Source: Climacteris rufus (Eukaryota; Chordata; Aves; Passeriformes; Climacteridae). Taken from it: 64,000 bases of DNA. A program made the position numbers and the translations under genes. The stretch lies in the NCBI GenBank assembly GCA_013398175.1, contig VZRZ01002452.1, positions 235,177-299,176 of the forward strand. Reading direction: 5' to 3'. Every line of letters begins with the position of its first letter. The stretch's first letter is position 1. Positions 11,368 through 23,300 of the stretch are shown in pieces. The notes below the pieces were generated by a model. The model had not been told where the DNA came from and did no database searches. It saw nothing but the letters and a program-made list of their open reading frames with translations.

Positions 11368-12375
11368 TAGTTCAAGCGCTAAGGATTTTTCTCTTGTTGT
11401 TGTTGGTTCATATTATCAAACAGAGCTGAGGTACCAGTGACATTCCAACATGAAGAAAAGGAACCTTTTTTTTTCCCCTTACACAATTTCTTCAACTACT
11501 TTTATCAAGACAAAAAGTGAGGCATGGAATAGCTGCATGATGGACTGTACAACGAGCAAGCCAGAGCAGGGAGGAGAAAAGAAACAGAGCCGAGACCTTC
11601 ACTTTAAAAATTCACACAAAAATCAGCATTTTAAAAGTTCTGTTCCCATAGTTCCACTGGCCACGTCCATGGAGCAAAGGAAAATGAAAATCTCAAACCT
11701 GACAGACGCATGGTGCAAAGAAAAGAAAAATGTATATAAAGACCATGTTGCTCCTGTGCTCACTTTGGAAGTGTGTTTTCTCTGGAAAACGGGGATTAGG
11801 GCGGGACTGAGCCCTGTGGTCACGTTAAGCACGGACTATCAGCAAGGACATGCACTGAACATACCTGGCTGTGCTGAGCAGGCCCAGGGACCCCCTCTGG
11901 AAGTGCCAAACCACGGCCTCATCCATGCTGCTGCAGCTCCCAGGCCGTGCTGAACACGGAGCTGTGGGAATGCTGCTCTCCAGACCTTTGTTTCCAGGCA
12001 GTTCTGGACAAACCTGCTCTCAGATCTTCCAGGAGAAGCAGCCACACTGCTGGTGCACCACAACCTGCACAGGCTAAGCCAGCTCCTTCAATCCAGTGCT
12101 TAAAAGCTTGGGACTATGGGAAGGAGAGGGGCTTGGTTCTATCAGAAGCAAGAAATAAAAGGATGTGCTTGTGGGAAACAGCCAAATAAGGACCAACAGA
12201 AACTGCATGGAGAACCAAAGGAGAAAAAAAGCAAACCAAAGCAAAGGAAGAAGCAGCAGGATGAAGCATTTCTGCACAGTTAAGAACAGTACAACAAAGG
12301 AAAAGCAGCCAGGTTTCCTTCCCCCAGAGAATTTCTTTTAAATAAAGAATGATCCTTTGTCACATATCATTGATG

Positions 12376-12381
12376 TTTATT
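12376..12381 (-). terminator. RAB6A: Candidate RAB6A poly(A) signal (middle)
   Basis: A minus-strand AATAAA with a TG-containing stretch downstream (ATGATATGTGAC on the minus strand). Confidence 0.4.
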
Positions 12382-12768
12382 TCAAGACATGCCACGTCAA
12401 AAAAACTCGCCTTTAATATTGCATTAGAAAAGCACTTTTTACGTCTCGTTCTGCCTTGAAGTTATTGTTGTGCAGAGCTGCTAGAAACCCAGGGCAGGGC
12501 ACGAGCCTGGCATTCACCTCAGGAATGAACAATTCCAACCCTTTTATGCCTGCCTTCTGGGGAAAGTGGTGGTGAGGACGATTCCCTTCCTCTCCCCCAG
12601 GTGGTTGTTTTAGGTGGTAGAGAGAGGGGCAGAAGAGAACCAAGGAGGAGCCTGAACGTTCCCTTGCAATTGTCCCTTTAAGACGCAATCGCAACGCAGA
12701 CTCGAGAATTCCTTCCTGCACTGTAACTTGGCCAGAGTCGCCCAGCAAACAATGTATTTACAATTGTG

Positions 12769-12774
12769 TTTATT
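12769..12774 (-). terminator. RAB6A: Candidate RAB6A poly(A) signal (proximal)
   Basis: A minus-strand AATAAA about 1.5 kb after the stop, in AT-rich sequence. It is one of three candidates. Confidence 0.35.
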
Positions 12775-14306
12775 AACTTACACAGCAACTTCACAATGAC
12801 TAGTAAAGATTAAAAGGGTGCACTTCTAGTGTGTTCCATTCCGTGTTTCTCGGGTAGCTACATCTCGCAACATCAGCAAAGCTCTACACAGATTCCTCAG
12901 CCAAAGGAAAACAACAAAATCAGCACTGAAGAGAGTAAAAAAAAAATTGAAGCCAAGAAATAAATATCAAAGAAAAAAGGGTTAATTGTGAGCCTAATTC
13001 AATAGAAAACTAAGTTACTAATTATTTAACCAAACTATACAGCTCTAGAGAAACAAACTAAACCAACTTGGAAGACTGAACATAAAAAAAAAAAAAAAAA
13101 AGAGCTAAAAAATAAAGGCATAAATCTGCATAATCAGAAGTTGGTTTCCATCCTACTCAAGTCCCTCCCTTTCCATCTAAGATGTCTCAAACTAGGATTC
13201 TGTAGGATCAAAGTACACACCCCTTCCCCACCGACCTATGCCCACGCTCTGGAAAAGCGGGTGCCATTCCCCCTCTGCTGCTCTTCCCTCTTTCTCCCAA
13301 ATTTCCAAGGTTTCCATCGGCTTTGGCAGCTTTTAGTGCCAGTCCTGATTTCAGTATTTCCCCTAAAAAAACAAAGAAGCAAAATGCTTTCTCCTCCTCC
13401 AAACAGCTGAAACGCTACGTTCCCATCTCTTGGGCAGTAATAATTCACTTCAGTGGTGTTCTACTTGAAAAGGAAAAAAAAAATGCTCTTAAAACTCATT
13501 TTGCACTCGAAACATGATTTCCCTGTTTCCTGCAAGTGTTTTGCTAATGCACATCCACCCTTTCCTTCCCCCCCAAATCCTCCAGAAGCCATTCATCCCA
13601 AAGAGCCTCTCCGTATTTCTCAGTGTGCTTCCTTGGAAATGTGTCCACACTGCCTGGGCAAGAATTCCCAACTCCAAACCCCGCTAAGCACTGGGGGTTG
13701 GACACCAGGCAGACTCGCTCTGCTCAATGCAATGAAGAGCTTGGGGTTCATTTGTGTTTAATTATCACAGGAAAAGCGTTTAACCCTCGGCAGCTGCCGC
13801 CTCCCCCTGTGATTCCGCCTGCTGTCTGCGCATTCCCAGGTTCTGACAGAAATCCAATGGGTCAGATTTGCAAGCCTTCTTCTGCACATACATCTCCTCT
13901 AAGTCCAATTCCAAACTTACTCAGTTGCCATCATTTCAAAGTGCAATATCATAACATATTAAAAAAGGAACAAATATTAAGAAATTGTACCTATTTTTTG
14001 TTTGGGTTTTTTTTTTTTTGCTTTTGTTTTTTTTTAAAGTTATACCTAGAATACGCTGGAATATTTTGGCTTTTTTTTTTTTCTTATAAATAATGAAGAC
14101 ACTGACATTTTGTTTGGTGTGTGTGTGTGTGTGTGGGGTGTGCTTGTGAAGCTAAAGATCATCTCCACGAGACAGCCAGCGATGATGAACTGCGATACGT
14201 TATTACGGAAAGGGGAAGGTTCAAGCCAATATTCACACTGCAGTCAATGAAGAGGACAGGGAGGGAAAGCAGTGATGTTCTGGAGAAAGGTGGAAGCCAC
14301 ATGGTA

Positions 14307-14371
14307 TTAGCAGGAACAGCCTCCTTCACTGACAGGCTGCTCTTGAGGCTTTTCCAGTTTTATGTCAATCA
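14307..14371 (-). CDS. RAB6A: RAB6A last coding exon (prenylation motif)
   Basis: It encodes [21 protein letters not shown] and then TAA at 14309-14307. The C-terminal CSC is the geranylgeranylation motif that anchors Rab6 to Golgi membranes. Confidence 0.97.
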
Positions 14372-17300
14372 CTGGAGGGAGAAGTTAAGGCAAACCGATC
14401 TCCAACTCTGTTTCCCTACCAAGAGCAGGATTTGGATTGGCAGTTTCAGTGCTTCCACTGAAATCCTCAGACAGACCAGCTCCAAAGCCAAGTCAAAACC
14501 AAGGTGTCTCACCTGACCCTCCTGCCCTGGCACTGGGGGGTTAAATATGCAGCAGAAACAATGTGGGACCCCAAATGTTTGTCTCGAACCAGTCTGCTCT
14601 TCCCAGTAATCCCACTGATCTCTTGCTGTAGGAATTGAAGATGCATGGATACACTGAAGGGTCTAATCACTGTTTCTGTAAAATCACAGAATCATTCACT
14701 GGGTCCACTCACTCCTGCAGCACTGCCAAGGCCACCACTAATTCATGTCCCCAAATACCACATCCTCATGGCTTTTAAATCCCTCCAGGAATGGGGACTC
14801 TGCCACTTCCTGGGCACCACTGCACAGTGCTGACCCCCAGAGCTCTGGCTGTGCCATCCTGACCTCTCCATCAACCCTCTGCTCCCACACCAGCCCGAAT
14901 TCCCCCTTCCAATGACAGCTAGCATCCCACAAGGTCAGTGCAGAGCTGGCTGCTCAGAACCTGCCTGTGATCAGCTACTCCCCCTGCAGCACTCCAATTC
15001 CCAATGGATGCCCTACAGTTCTAACCTCCCAGAGCCTTTTCCAGGAGGAGCTTTGAATACTTAATCCCCAGCTCTGAGCAGGCCAGCACAAGTCTCCAGC
15101 ATCCCCCTTATCAGTGAACACAGAGGCAGAGGGATCACACAGCTGGTACTTCCAAAGTATTTCTTCAGGAGGCTGAAGTTGCTTTTTAAAGAGGTTTGGA
15201 GAAAATAAACACGAAAAGGGAAACAAAAGACCAATAATTCATCTCCAGTGTTTGGTCCGTCTAAAGCCTGAAGTGTATTTAAGTTGGAGATGCCTGACAT
15301 GAACCTTGCCAGCTTCATCTCCAAGTGGTTCAAGATGTTTGAACCCTCCATGTTCTGCAAAAGAGCCCCTGTTAATCCTACGGCAGCTGCCTGGGAGACA
15401 ATCCCATTCCAGGCCTGCTATCTGCAGGCTGCAGGAAGCCCAGTTCCAAGTGCCCTTACTGCACTCCCATTTGGAGACTGGTGATGAAACTCCCTGGCAC
15501 AGGCCCCTGCCTGTGCACTCTACCCCACCCCATTAATAAAGATTGTTGCTCATTAACCTTTTGGGGACCTGCATAACCAAGTATTTCTCATCAGTCAAGT
15601 CCCTATGGCACAAAGCTTGTGCCTCAGCAGCTGCAATCCCCAGCATCCCAAATCCTTTTTTCCCCTATGCATAAGATGGTCTGATGGAATTTCAGTGCCA
15701 GGTCTGTCCCACTCCCACAAGTTCCTGCAACTTCCTTCCTCCAAAGCATCATTTCTCCTCCATTTACCAACTGCATGATCTCTGCTACAAATAAAACCAA
15801 CAACCCTGGCAAACCTCCTATTGCAAACACACCAACCTGACAGCCAGGTCAGTGATCCCAGTGTAGCCATAGTGCCTGTCATGAAGAATCCTTTATCCCT
15901 TTCCCATCCCTCATGCCACCTCCTTTCCCTTGGCTCAGCCTGATCCCACCACTTGGGTCCTGTCCCTCACACCAGAGATGCTGCCTGGGCTCCAGGCTGT
16001 GGCAGGCTGCCCTGGGAGGCTATGGGATCTCCATCCTTGGAGATTCCCCAAGTTTCCTGGAATGTGACCAGTAGAGACTGGCCTGATATGGGGATCAGCC
16101 TTGCTTTGAGCAGGAGGGTTGGAGAAGGGGCCTACAGAGGTAGGATTTGGGTTCTGTCAGTCAGACCTGCAAGAGCCACAGGGTTGCTTTTTTTCAGACC
16201 TCCCTCCCCACATTCCCCACATCCAACACGTTCAAACACCAAGCAAAGAAACCTTTAGGATCATCATCCTTCCCCTGCTGCCTCCACCCTCAACACCCCT
16301 GCTCCCAGCCTTCCAACCCACCAATACTTCTTCCTCAGCACTTCAAGCTCAAAGGTTACTTGCCCCTATTCCCTCTCTTTCTGGGATGTCCACGAGCTGA
16401 GGGAGGGCTGCAGCAGGTTTTCCTCGTGCAGGGTCATGCCTGGCACAGCCACAGAAAGGATACTGTCTTCTCTACTTTTGTCTTGTGTGCTTTCCATCCC
16501 AGGCAAGGCAGCTGCCACGCGTCGGAAAAGCTGCAAAAACCACACAGGGAAGAGATGAAAACAATGGCTCCCCCGGCTGAGACAGTTCAAACAATGATTC
16601 AACACATCCTCCAGCACTATTTACACTGCTCAGCCCCCAAATCCTGACACCAAATATAACCTTTATTCCTAGGAAAGGGCAAACCACAGCTCTTGTTATT
16701 GGAGATCAAACCGAGCAGCAAAACTTCTGCACCTTCTCTGCAAATAGGCTGGGTGGGATCCAGCATTTTCACCTCACACCTGCCATGGGTGTCCATGGAC
16801 CCCAAGAACTTCCCCATGTCAGGTGGGAATTCCATTTTCACACCTCCACAGGGGATTACACAGGAGCCTGGCAAAGGCAAACACCATCCAGGAGTCTGTC
16901 AGTACTGGCCAAGCTGGCACACCCAGGAGAGTGTCAGAAAATGGGATGCATGGAATGGATTTCCTCCAAGCCTCACCATTCTGTGCCTCAGGCTCCCATG
17001 AACCAGACAAAGGAATCTGCCCAATCCTAATCCTCATCTTTTGGTGCCCTCTCCATGGTTATCCTATGTCCACATTCAGGGCACAAAGCACAGAACAAGT
17101 GCATCCATAACATTTATTCTACCATCTCCAGTTTCCCAGCAAGGTTTGAGCTCCAAAATGTCTTCACTTGAAAGAGGCAACAGGGAATGAGACCAACTCC
17201 CTCTCCTGCATTTCCTGCCTTTGCCCCTGAGGCTCAGCCTTGTAATTCCCACCACAGGGCTTTTCCTCAGCCCTGTGGGTGAGGACCCTACAGATGTGCT

Positions 17301-20300
17301 CAGCATTAATGCAGGAGAACTCAGCTGAATTCCCTGAGCCCAGAGCTGTCCCCCCCAGCTCGGGATGCTCTGCATCCATCAGTGCATTCCCACCACACCC
17401 GTGGGCATCCCGGCTCAGCTCTGACGTCAGCCCTCGTGTGTTCCATTACTGCATTTCCCTGCCTCTCCTCAAATGACACACAGCTAAACCACTTATTCCC
17501 AGTGACCCACTTTCCATGGAAAACTGAGCCAAGCCACTGCCAGCCTGTTTACATCAGGAATGTGGGTACCCGAGCAGCCCTGCGCTCCCTGCCCGAGGGC
17601 TTGCACCAGTTTGGCTCCCAGTGTCCAAATGATGCTGGGGAGACACCTCAGAGAGCTTTCTTGGCCCCCTCCAAGCTCCCCAGTTTGTCTGGGACCTTTC
17701 CTGACAAGAATCTGGTCTGAGGAGTCGGTCCTTGATGTAACTCCCAGATTTCAGCCAACTATTTCCAAGTGAAAAAGCTTAGTACACCTCTCTGTGCTTC
17801 TGGGAACCTCTGCCATTCACCTGGACCTTCCAGCCTCCCTGAAAACCTCAGGGAAACCCTCATGGGCCAACCAAGAAGTGACAAAGACCAGGTCAAAATT
17901 CCAGGTGCTACACTGTACCTAGAATGACAGCAGGAATGCCCACACAGGGGAAGAGTGAGGAGTCTTTAAAAAATCCTCAGCTGATGGAACCAACTGGAAT
18001 TCCTGCACTGACACCACACTGCTGACAGGAAGGCTGTTTAAAATACAGTAATCCTTTCTTTACATTAAGACCAGGAATAAAATTATGCTTTTAGCAGTAT
18101 TTCTCCCCTAAATTATTGGACTAAAAATAGGAATTTGGCAACTAAGAAAATCAACTTTCTTTCGTATTAACCTTCTGCTTATCAGCCACAGCATATGTGA
18201 ATAAATCCAATTAGGGAAACTTCCTGATGGTTGGAAAGCAGCCTTCCCACAGGGCCCTCAGAGCTTCCTGGTGCTGTCAGCCCCGAGCCAGTGTGTGTCT
18301 ATACACACATGTACATGTTGAAATGTTTGTGTGGGTATAAAAACACAAGTATTGAGGAGCATCCAGGACTTTTTATTTTTTTCCATGGCAGGAGTTAAAT
18401 GCAGCAGCTGAAAGACTAAAAGCCACACAAACTCTCTTTCAACTCTGCAATCTGCTTCCTGATTGAACTCTGGAAAAAAGCCTCATCTCTCACCATCAGT
18501 TTCCAGTCATTTGCCAAACTGTGCCTCTCCTGCTACCCCAGGCAATGAACCCCAAGAGAGGAGAGTCACAAAGGCCTGCAGGCACGAAGCAGTTTGCAGC
18601 CATACTCCAGCAGCAGCATGGAAAGGACAGCAGGATCCCTGCCCAGATGGAAAAGCCGGGCAGGAAACCTGCTCCCCAGTGCAAGGCAAACAAAAATCTT
18701 CCCCTAATTCTCATTCTCTGCAACTCTGAGGATAATTCTTGCCCATCAGATGGACAAGAATCATAATGCAGGGGGAAGAGCCCAGCTCTGTGAGAACAGG
18801 GTCACTGAGGGGCTGTGCTCCCTCAGCTGCTGCCGTGAGAAACTTCTTCTGCCAAGGCTCTTCCAGGGCCAGTGTGGAGTGTGCCAGGTACTGCTGGAAG
18901 GAGGAATTCTGGGGGTCTCCCTCCCCTCTCTTTCTACAAGACAGCAAAATGAACCCTGACATATTCTGGGCATGAAATCCAAGGACTAACAATAAGATTC
19001 CCTGAAATACAGAGTGCCCAGACAGAGCAGGAATCGCAAAGTCTTTTAAAGCTTATTCAGGGCTGACAAAATGAATCAGAGACTACAATTCTCTGCATTA
19101 AATGAAGCAAGTTATCTACTCCTCTTCTCCAGCTTAAGGCTCCCCTGGCAATCAGTCTTTGCAGCATCCAAAAGCCAATCTTTTCCCCTCTACTGCATCA
19201 GTTTAACCCCACAGTAACACTACCACTGCTTTTATTCCCCAATACTCACTCGTTTTTCCTTCAAGACCCCCTCCCCAAAGCCAGAAGGAACAGCAAATGT
19301 GAAGGACCTTGGTGACTGCAAACAGCTCTGCAGTCACAGATCCAACAGAACACAACATCCTTGGAGCTCTCCCCTTTCCTGGCACAGGGAATGGCAAGAA
19401 AAGCCTGGCAGCAGCACATTCCCCTCTGTTTCTTTGCTGGAAGAAGATCCTGGCACTGGAATAGCTGGAAGTAGAGTGCATCTCACCTCCTGGAGCCCCA
19501 GCACAAAGCCAGGCCCTCTGGATTTGCAGGACAGCTGCAGGGAGCACAGAGCTGAAGGCAGTGCCCTTCCCTCTGACCCCTGCTGCCTTCCAGCAGAAAA
19601 GGATGAACCAGAAGCTAAAAGCAGCACACAAGGACAAAAGTCCCCTGCATTCCCACTGAGGAGGAGCTGGAAAAGTCACAGCCATTCCCACCCTGAGCAG
19701 GACAAGAAATTCAGCTTCTTCCATACCCTTAAATGGGAGAAGCACTGACTCTGAAACCCCATGGAAAACATCCCTTGGAGAGTCCTGGTGTCTGGGCTGA
19801 CACCACCCAGGAGCCCAAACCTCACAGAGAAGGGGATGGAAATGCAGAGAAGCCAACAGTGGAGGGCTGAGGCTTCAGCTTCATCCCAAGTCTCCTTCTG
19901 CAGGAGCCTGTGCCATTGCCTACCCCAGATTTTGTGCTGCGAAGAGAGGACAGCAGGGAAACTGCAATTTCCTGTTTGTTTTTCTGGATTGCTCCCAGGC
20001 TGTGAAGTGAAGCACTGACAACCTGGGAAGCTTCAATACTGAAAGGCAGGAGTTTTGCTTGGAAGTAAAAAAAAAATCCAAACCAACCCACTTCCTATCC
20101 CCTAATCTACACATTTCAGTCACACACAGTATCCAAGCTATTAATTAATTCCTAAATCTGAACCTACACCTTAGAGGACAAACCAGTGACTTGTGAACTA
20201 CTGCAAAATTCACCTTTACATTAATATTTAATATCTGGCAGAGGTGTCTTAATTGTGACATCAATGTGTTTCATTATATGCAGTCAAAATATGGCCTTTG

Positions 20301-23300
20301 AGTCTAAAATAATCTGACACTTGAATTAAAAATCCCATATGAAAATTAACTTGGACAGTGATTGTTCTGCAGGATCAGAATGTATTGTGGATAGAAGTTA
20401 TCAGTTATGGGAAGGTCAAATTAGCATTCAGCTTATTAAGGATTTTACACAGGTTATAGGAAGGGGATCCATTCTGCAGCTGTACTTTCCCATTTCACTG
20501 GGAGAGAATTTATTGCTAAGTTAGTGAAATAAATTCACACAATTCAATAGAGAAGCTGCCAGGAAACAGGAAACTATATAAGTAGTGGTATTATAAGTCT
20601 TACTCTTTGAAAATTGTTTCAATAACTACTTAATAAACCAGTAAAAAATGAGAGTTACAAATCTTCTAACGTATAGAACAGCTTTGAAATCCTTGGACAT
20701 CCCAGTCCATGCCTGCAACACCTGGATCAAAACTTAGAAAAAAAATCCATTTTTAATTCTTTTTGAATAACCATTTAGGTCTTTGCACACCATCCAATCC
20801 TCAGGATTCCAAGTGGCCCTGAGAGCCAGAACTCCCTCACAGGCTTGGGTACAAACCTCTGGAAATGTGGCAGTGCCCAGAAACCCCCTCAAGGAAAGAG
20901 GGAGTGTAGAGCTTCATCATCATTACCATCATCATCCTCCCCACCATCACTCCTCTCAGTGAGGCAGCTGCTCTCAGTGCACACCCCCAGGTCTAAGCAC
21001 TCATCAAGGATTGCAGCACAGAACCCAAACCTTAATTACAAGGCAGCCTCTGTTGTGACAGGATAATTGGGGGGCCCTGGAAGCCAACACGTCCGTGCTG
21101 GGTAATGCACTGAAACAGCTCAGAGTCAGCACTGCTGTCATTATCCCATTACACAGGGAATCATTTTGCTACTTAGAGACAAAGTCAAGGGACATTTTAA
21201 TAACAGACCTTTTAGTCCTGTCTTTATGTTAACATAAAGTAGTTTATAATCCTGTGCTAGCACTCCTGGTGCCCTTCTGCAGAGAAAGAACTTGTGCAAC
21301 TGCAGATATAAAATATACATGGAATGTCACCCATACACAGATTCCCTACAGGGTTTGGGTGGGAAAGAACCTCAAAGCTCATCCAGTTCCACTCCCTGCC
21401 TTGGGTAGGGACACCTTGCACTATCCCAGGCTGCTCCAAGCCCTGTCCAGCCTGGCCTTGGACACTGCCAGGGATCCAGGGGCAGCCACAGCTTCTCTGG
21501 GCACCCTGTGCCAGGGCCTCCCCACCCTCACAGCCAATAATTCCTGCCCAATATCCCATCCATCCCTGCCCTCTGGCACTGGGAAGCCATTCCCTCTGTC
21601 CTGTCCCTCCAGCCCTTGTCCCCAGTCCCTCTCCAGCTCTCCTGGAGCCCCTTTAGGCCCTGCAAGGGGCTCTGAGGTCTCCCTGGAGCCTTCTCCTCTC
21701 CAGGTGAGCCCCCCCAGCTCTCCCAGCCTGGCTCCAGCAGAGGGGAGGCTGGAGGGGCTCCAGCCCTGGACTCTCTCCAGCAGCTCCACATTCTTTTTTT
21801 ACTGTGGGACACAGAGCTGAACACAGGATTCCATGTGTGTGTTTGCTCTGTGGAGACACTCAAGAGTTTATGTCTTCTCCAGGTCTGAATATAAAGAGCC
21901 ACAGCCCACCTCATGACATAAAACCTCATTTTTCTGCAGTTGCAGCAGCTCAAAAGACCTTTCACTGCCTTCCCCAATTCAAAAGCAATTCCTCATCTAT
22001 CAGAAATAAAGAGCTTTGGCTGTCCAGGAACATTTGCTGGCACTTCCAGTGCCTTCCAACAGAATAGGAACAGCAGTTCCACTGCCTCACTGTGCAGTGG
22101 AAGCTTTTTAAGCCATCACCCCTCCTTCTCTGGTTTGTTCATTCACTGAAACAGGATCACAGACAGCCCTCAGACCTGTGTTCCCCCAGCTTTTTGGCTC
22201 ACTCTCGGTCTAAACACCAAATCTGGATTACCTAAACCACGGGAAAGGGGGATTCTCAACTCACAAAGCTTCCTCCGTAACTCCTCTTTTTTTAAGGGGA
22301 AAAAAGTCCCAAGCCATTTGATGCAAGTCCAGGGATCCTTCTGAACCTCAGCCAACAATTCAGCTCTGAGGTGTTGCTTGCTGTGTGTGGACTACAACTC
22401 CCTCTGGCCCCCTTTGCCCAGGCTTCCCAACATCCAGGGAAGTGCCTCTCCCACAAGGATGTGCTAACAGCAGCCACTCACCTGTTTTACATTGTATCCT
22501 GCTTTTGCACTAGTTTCAATGAACATTACATTCAACTCTTTGGCTTTCCTTTCTCCTTCCTCGATGGACACTTGTCTGGGGGAGATAACACAGAGTTAGG
22601 GAAGAAAAAAAAATCCTGGACAAATACCTTAAAAATTGAGATTTTATTACAGTTCTGAAGGCATTCAATGGGTGCTTTCCCTGTATGGAATGCACAGCTT
22701 CAGAGAGGCATCACCACTTTAGGTACAGACCCATTTCCATGGCACACCTGGGTCCCAAAGCAGAACTCAGTATTCCAGTGGAACAGCCCAGTGATTACCC
22801 CCAAAAACCCTGTCCAGGAAGCTGTGCTTTTATGTCGGAACAATCAGCAATCACTACATTTTAATATCCAACAATAACCATCAACAACACGCTGTTTTCA
22901 CAAAGGTCCAAGTGTAACCATCTCATTTGGGAGGAATTTGTCCCCTTTTTCCCTGGACACCCATTAAGCAGAACACTATTAACAATAAATATTTGTAACC
23001 AGTTTATTCATTCACTGATGCAGGCTGTAGTCAACAATCCATTCTCTCCTGGCATCTGAACAAGCTGGTGATAAGTTTTTCAACTTATTCACAGCATTGT
23101 GATGAAATTTGGCTTAGCCAAAAGAAAGAGGGGTTAAAATTGAACTTCCTCTTGTCACAGCCATCTCCAAGAAAACAAATACATTTAAAATACTCCTTAA
23201 AAGAGAAGCAAGCAGCAGCAGAGGAAGAAAAGCATGTGAAAGCTGAATTCTTGCTCCATACCTCTTATCTGCTAGATCTGTTTTATTTCCCACCAGCATG

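Larger units (their letters stand above)
11345..14306 (-). other. RAB6A: Probable RAB6A 3' UTR
   Basis: AT-rich sequence follows the RAB6A stop codon on the minus strand. Minus-strand AATAAA hexamers at 12774-12769, 12381-12376 and 11367-11362 offer alternative ends, giving UTR lengths of about 1.5, 1.9 and 3.0 kb. Mammalian RAB6A also has a long 3' UTR. A (GT)n run lies near 14117 and poly-A/T runs near 13085, 14010 and 14070. Where the UTR ends is inferred. Confidence 0.55.
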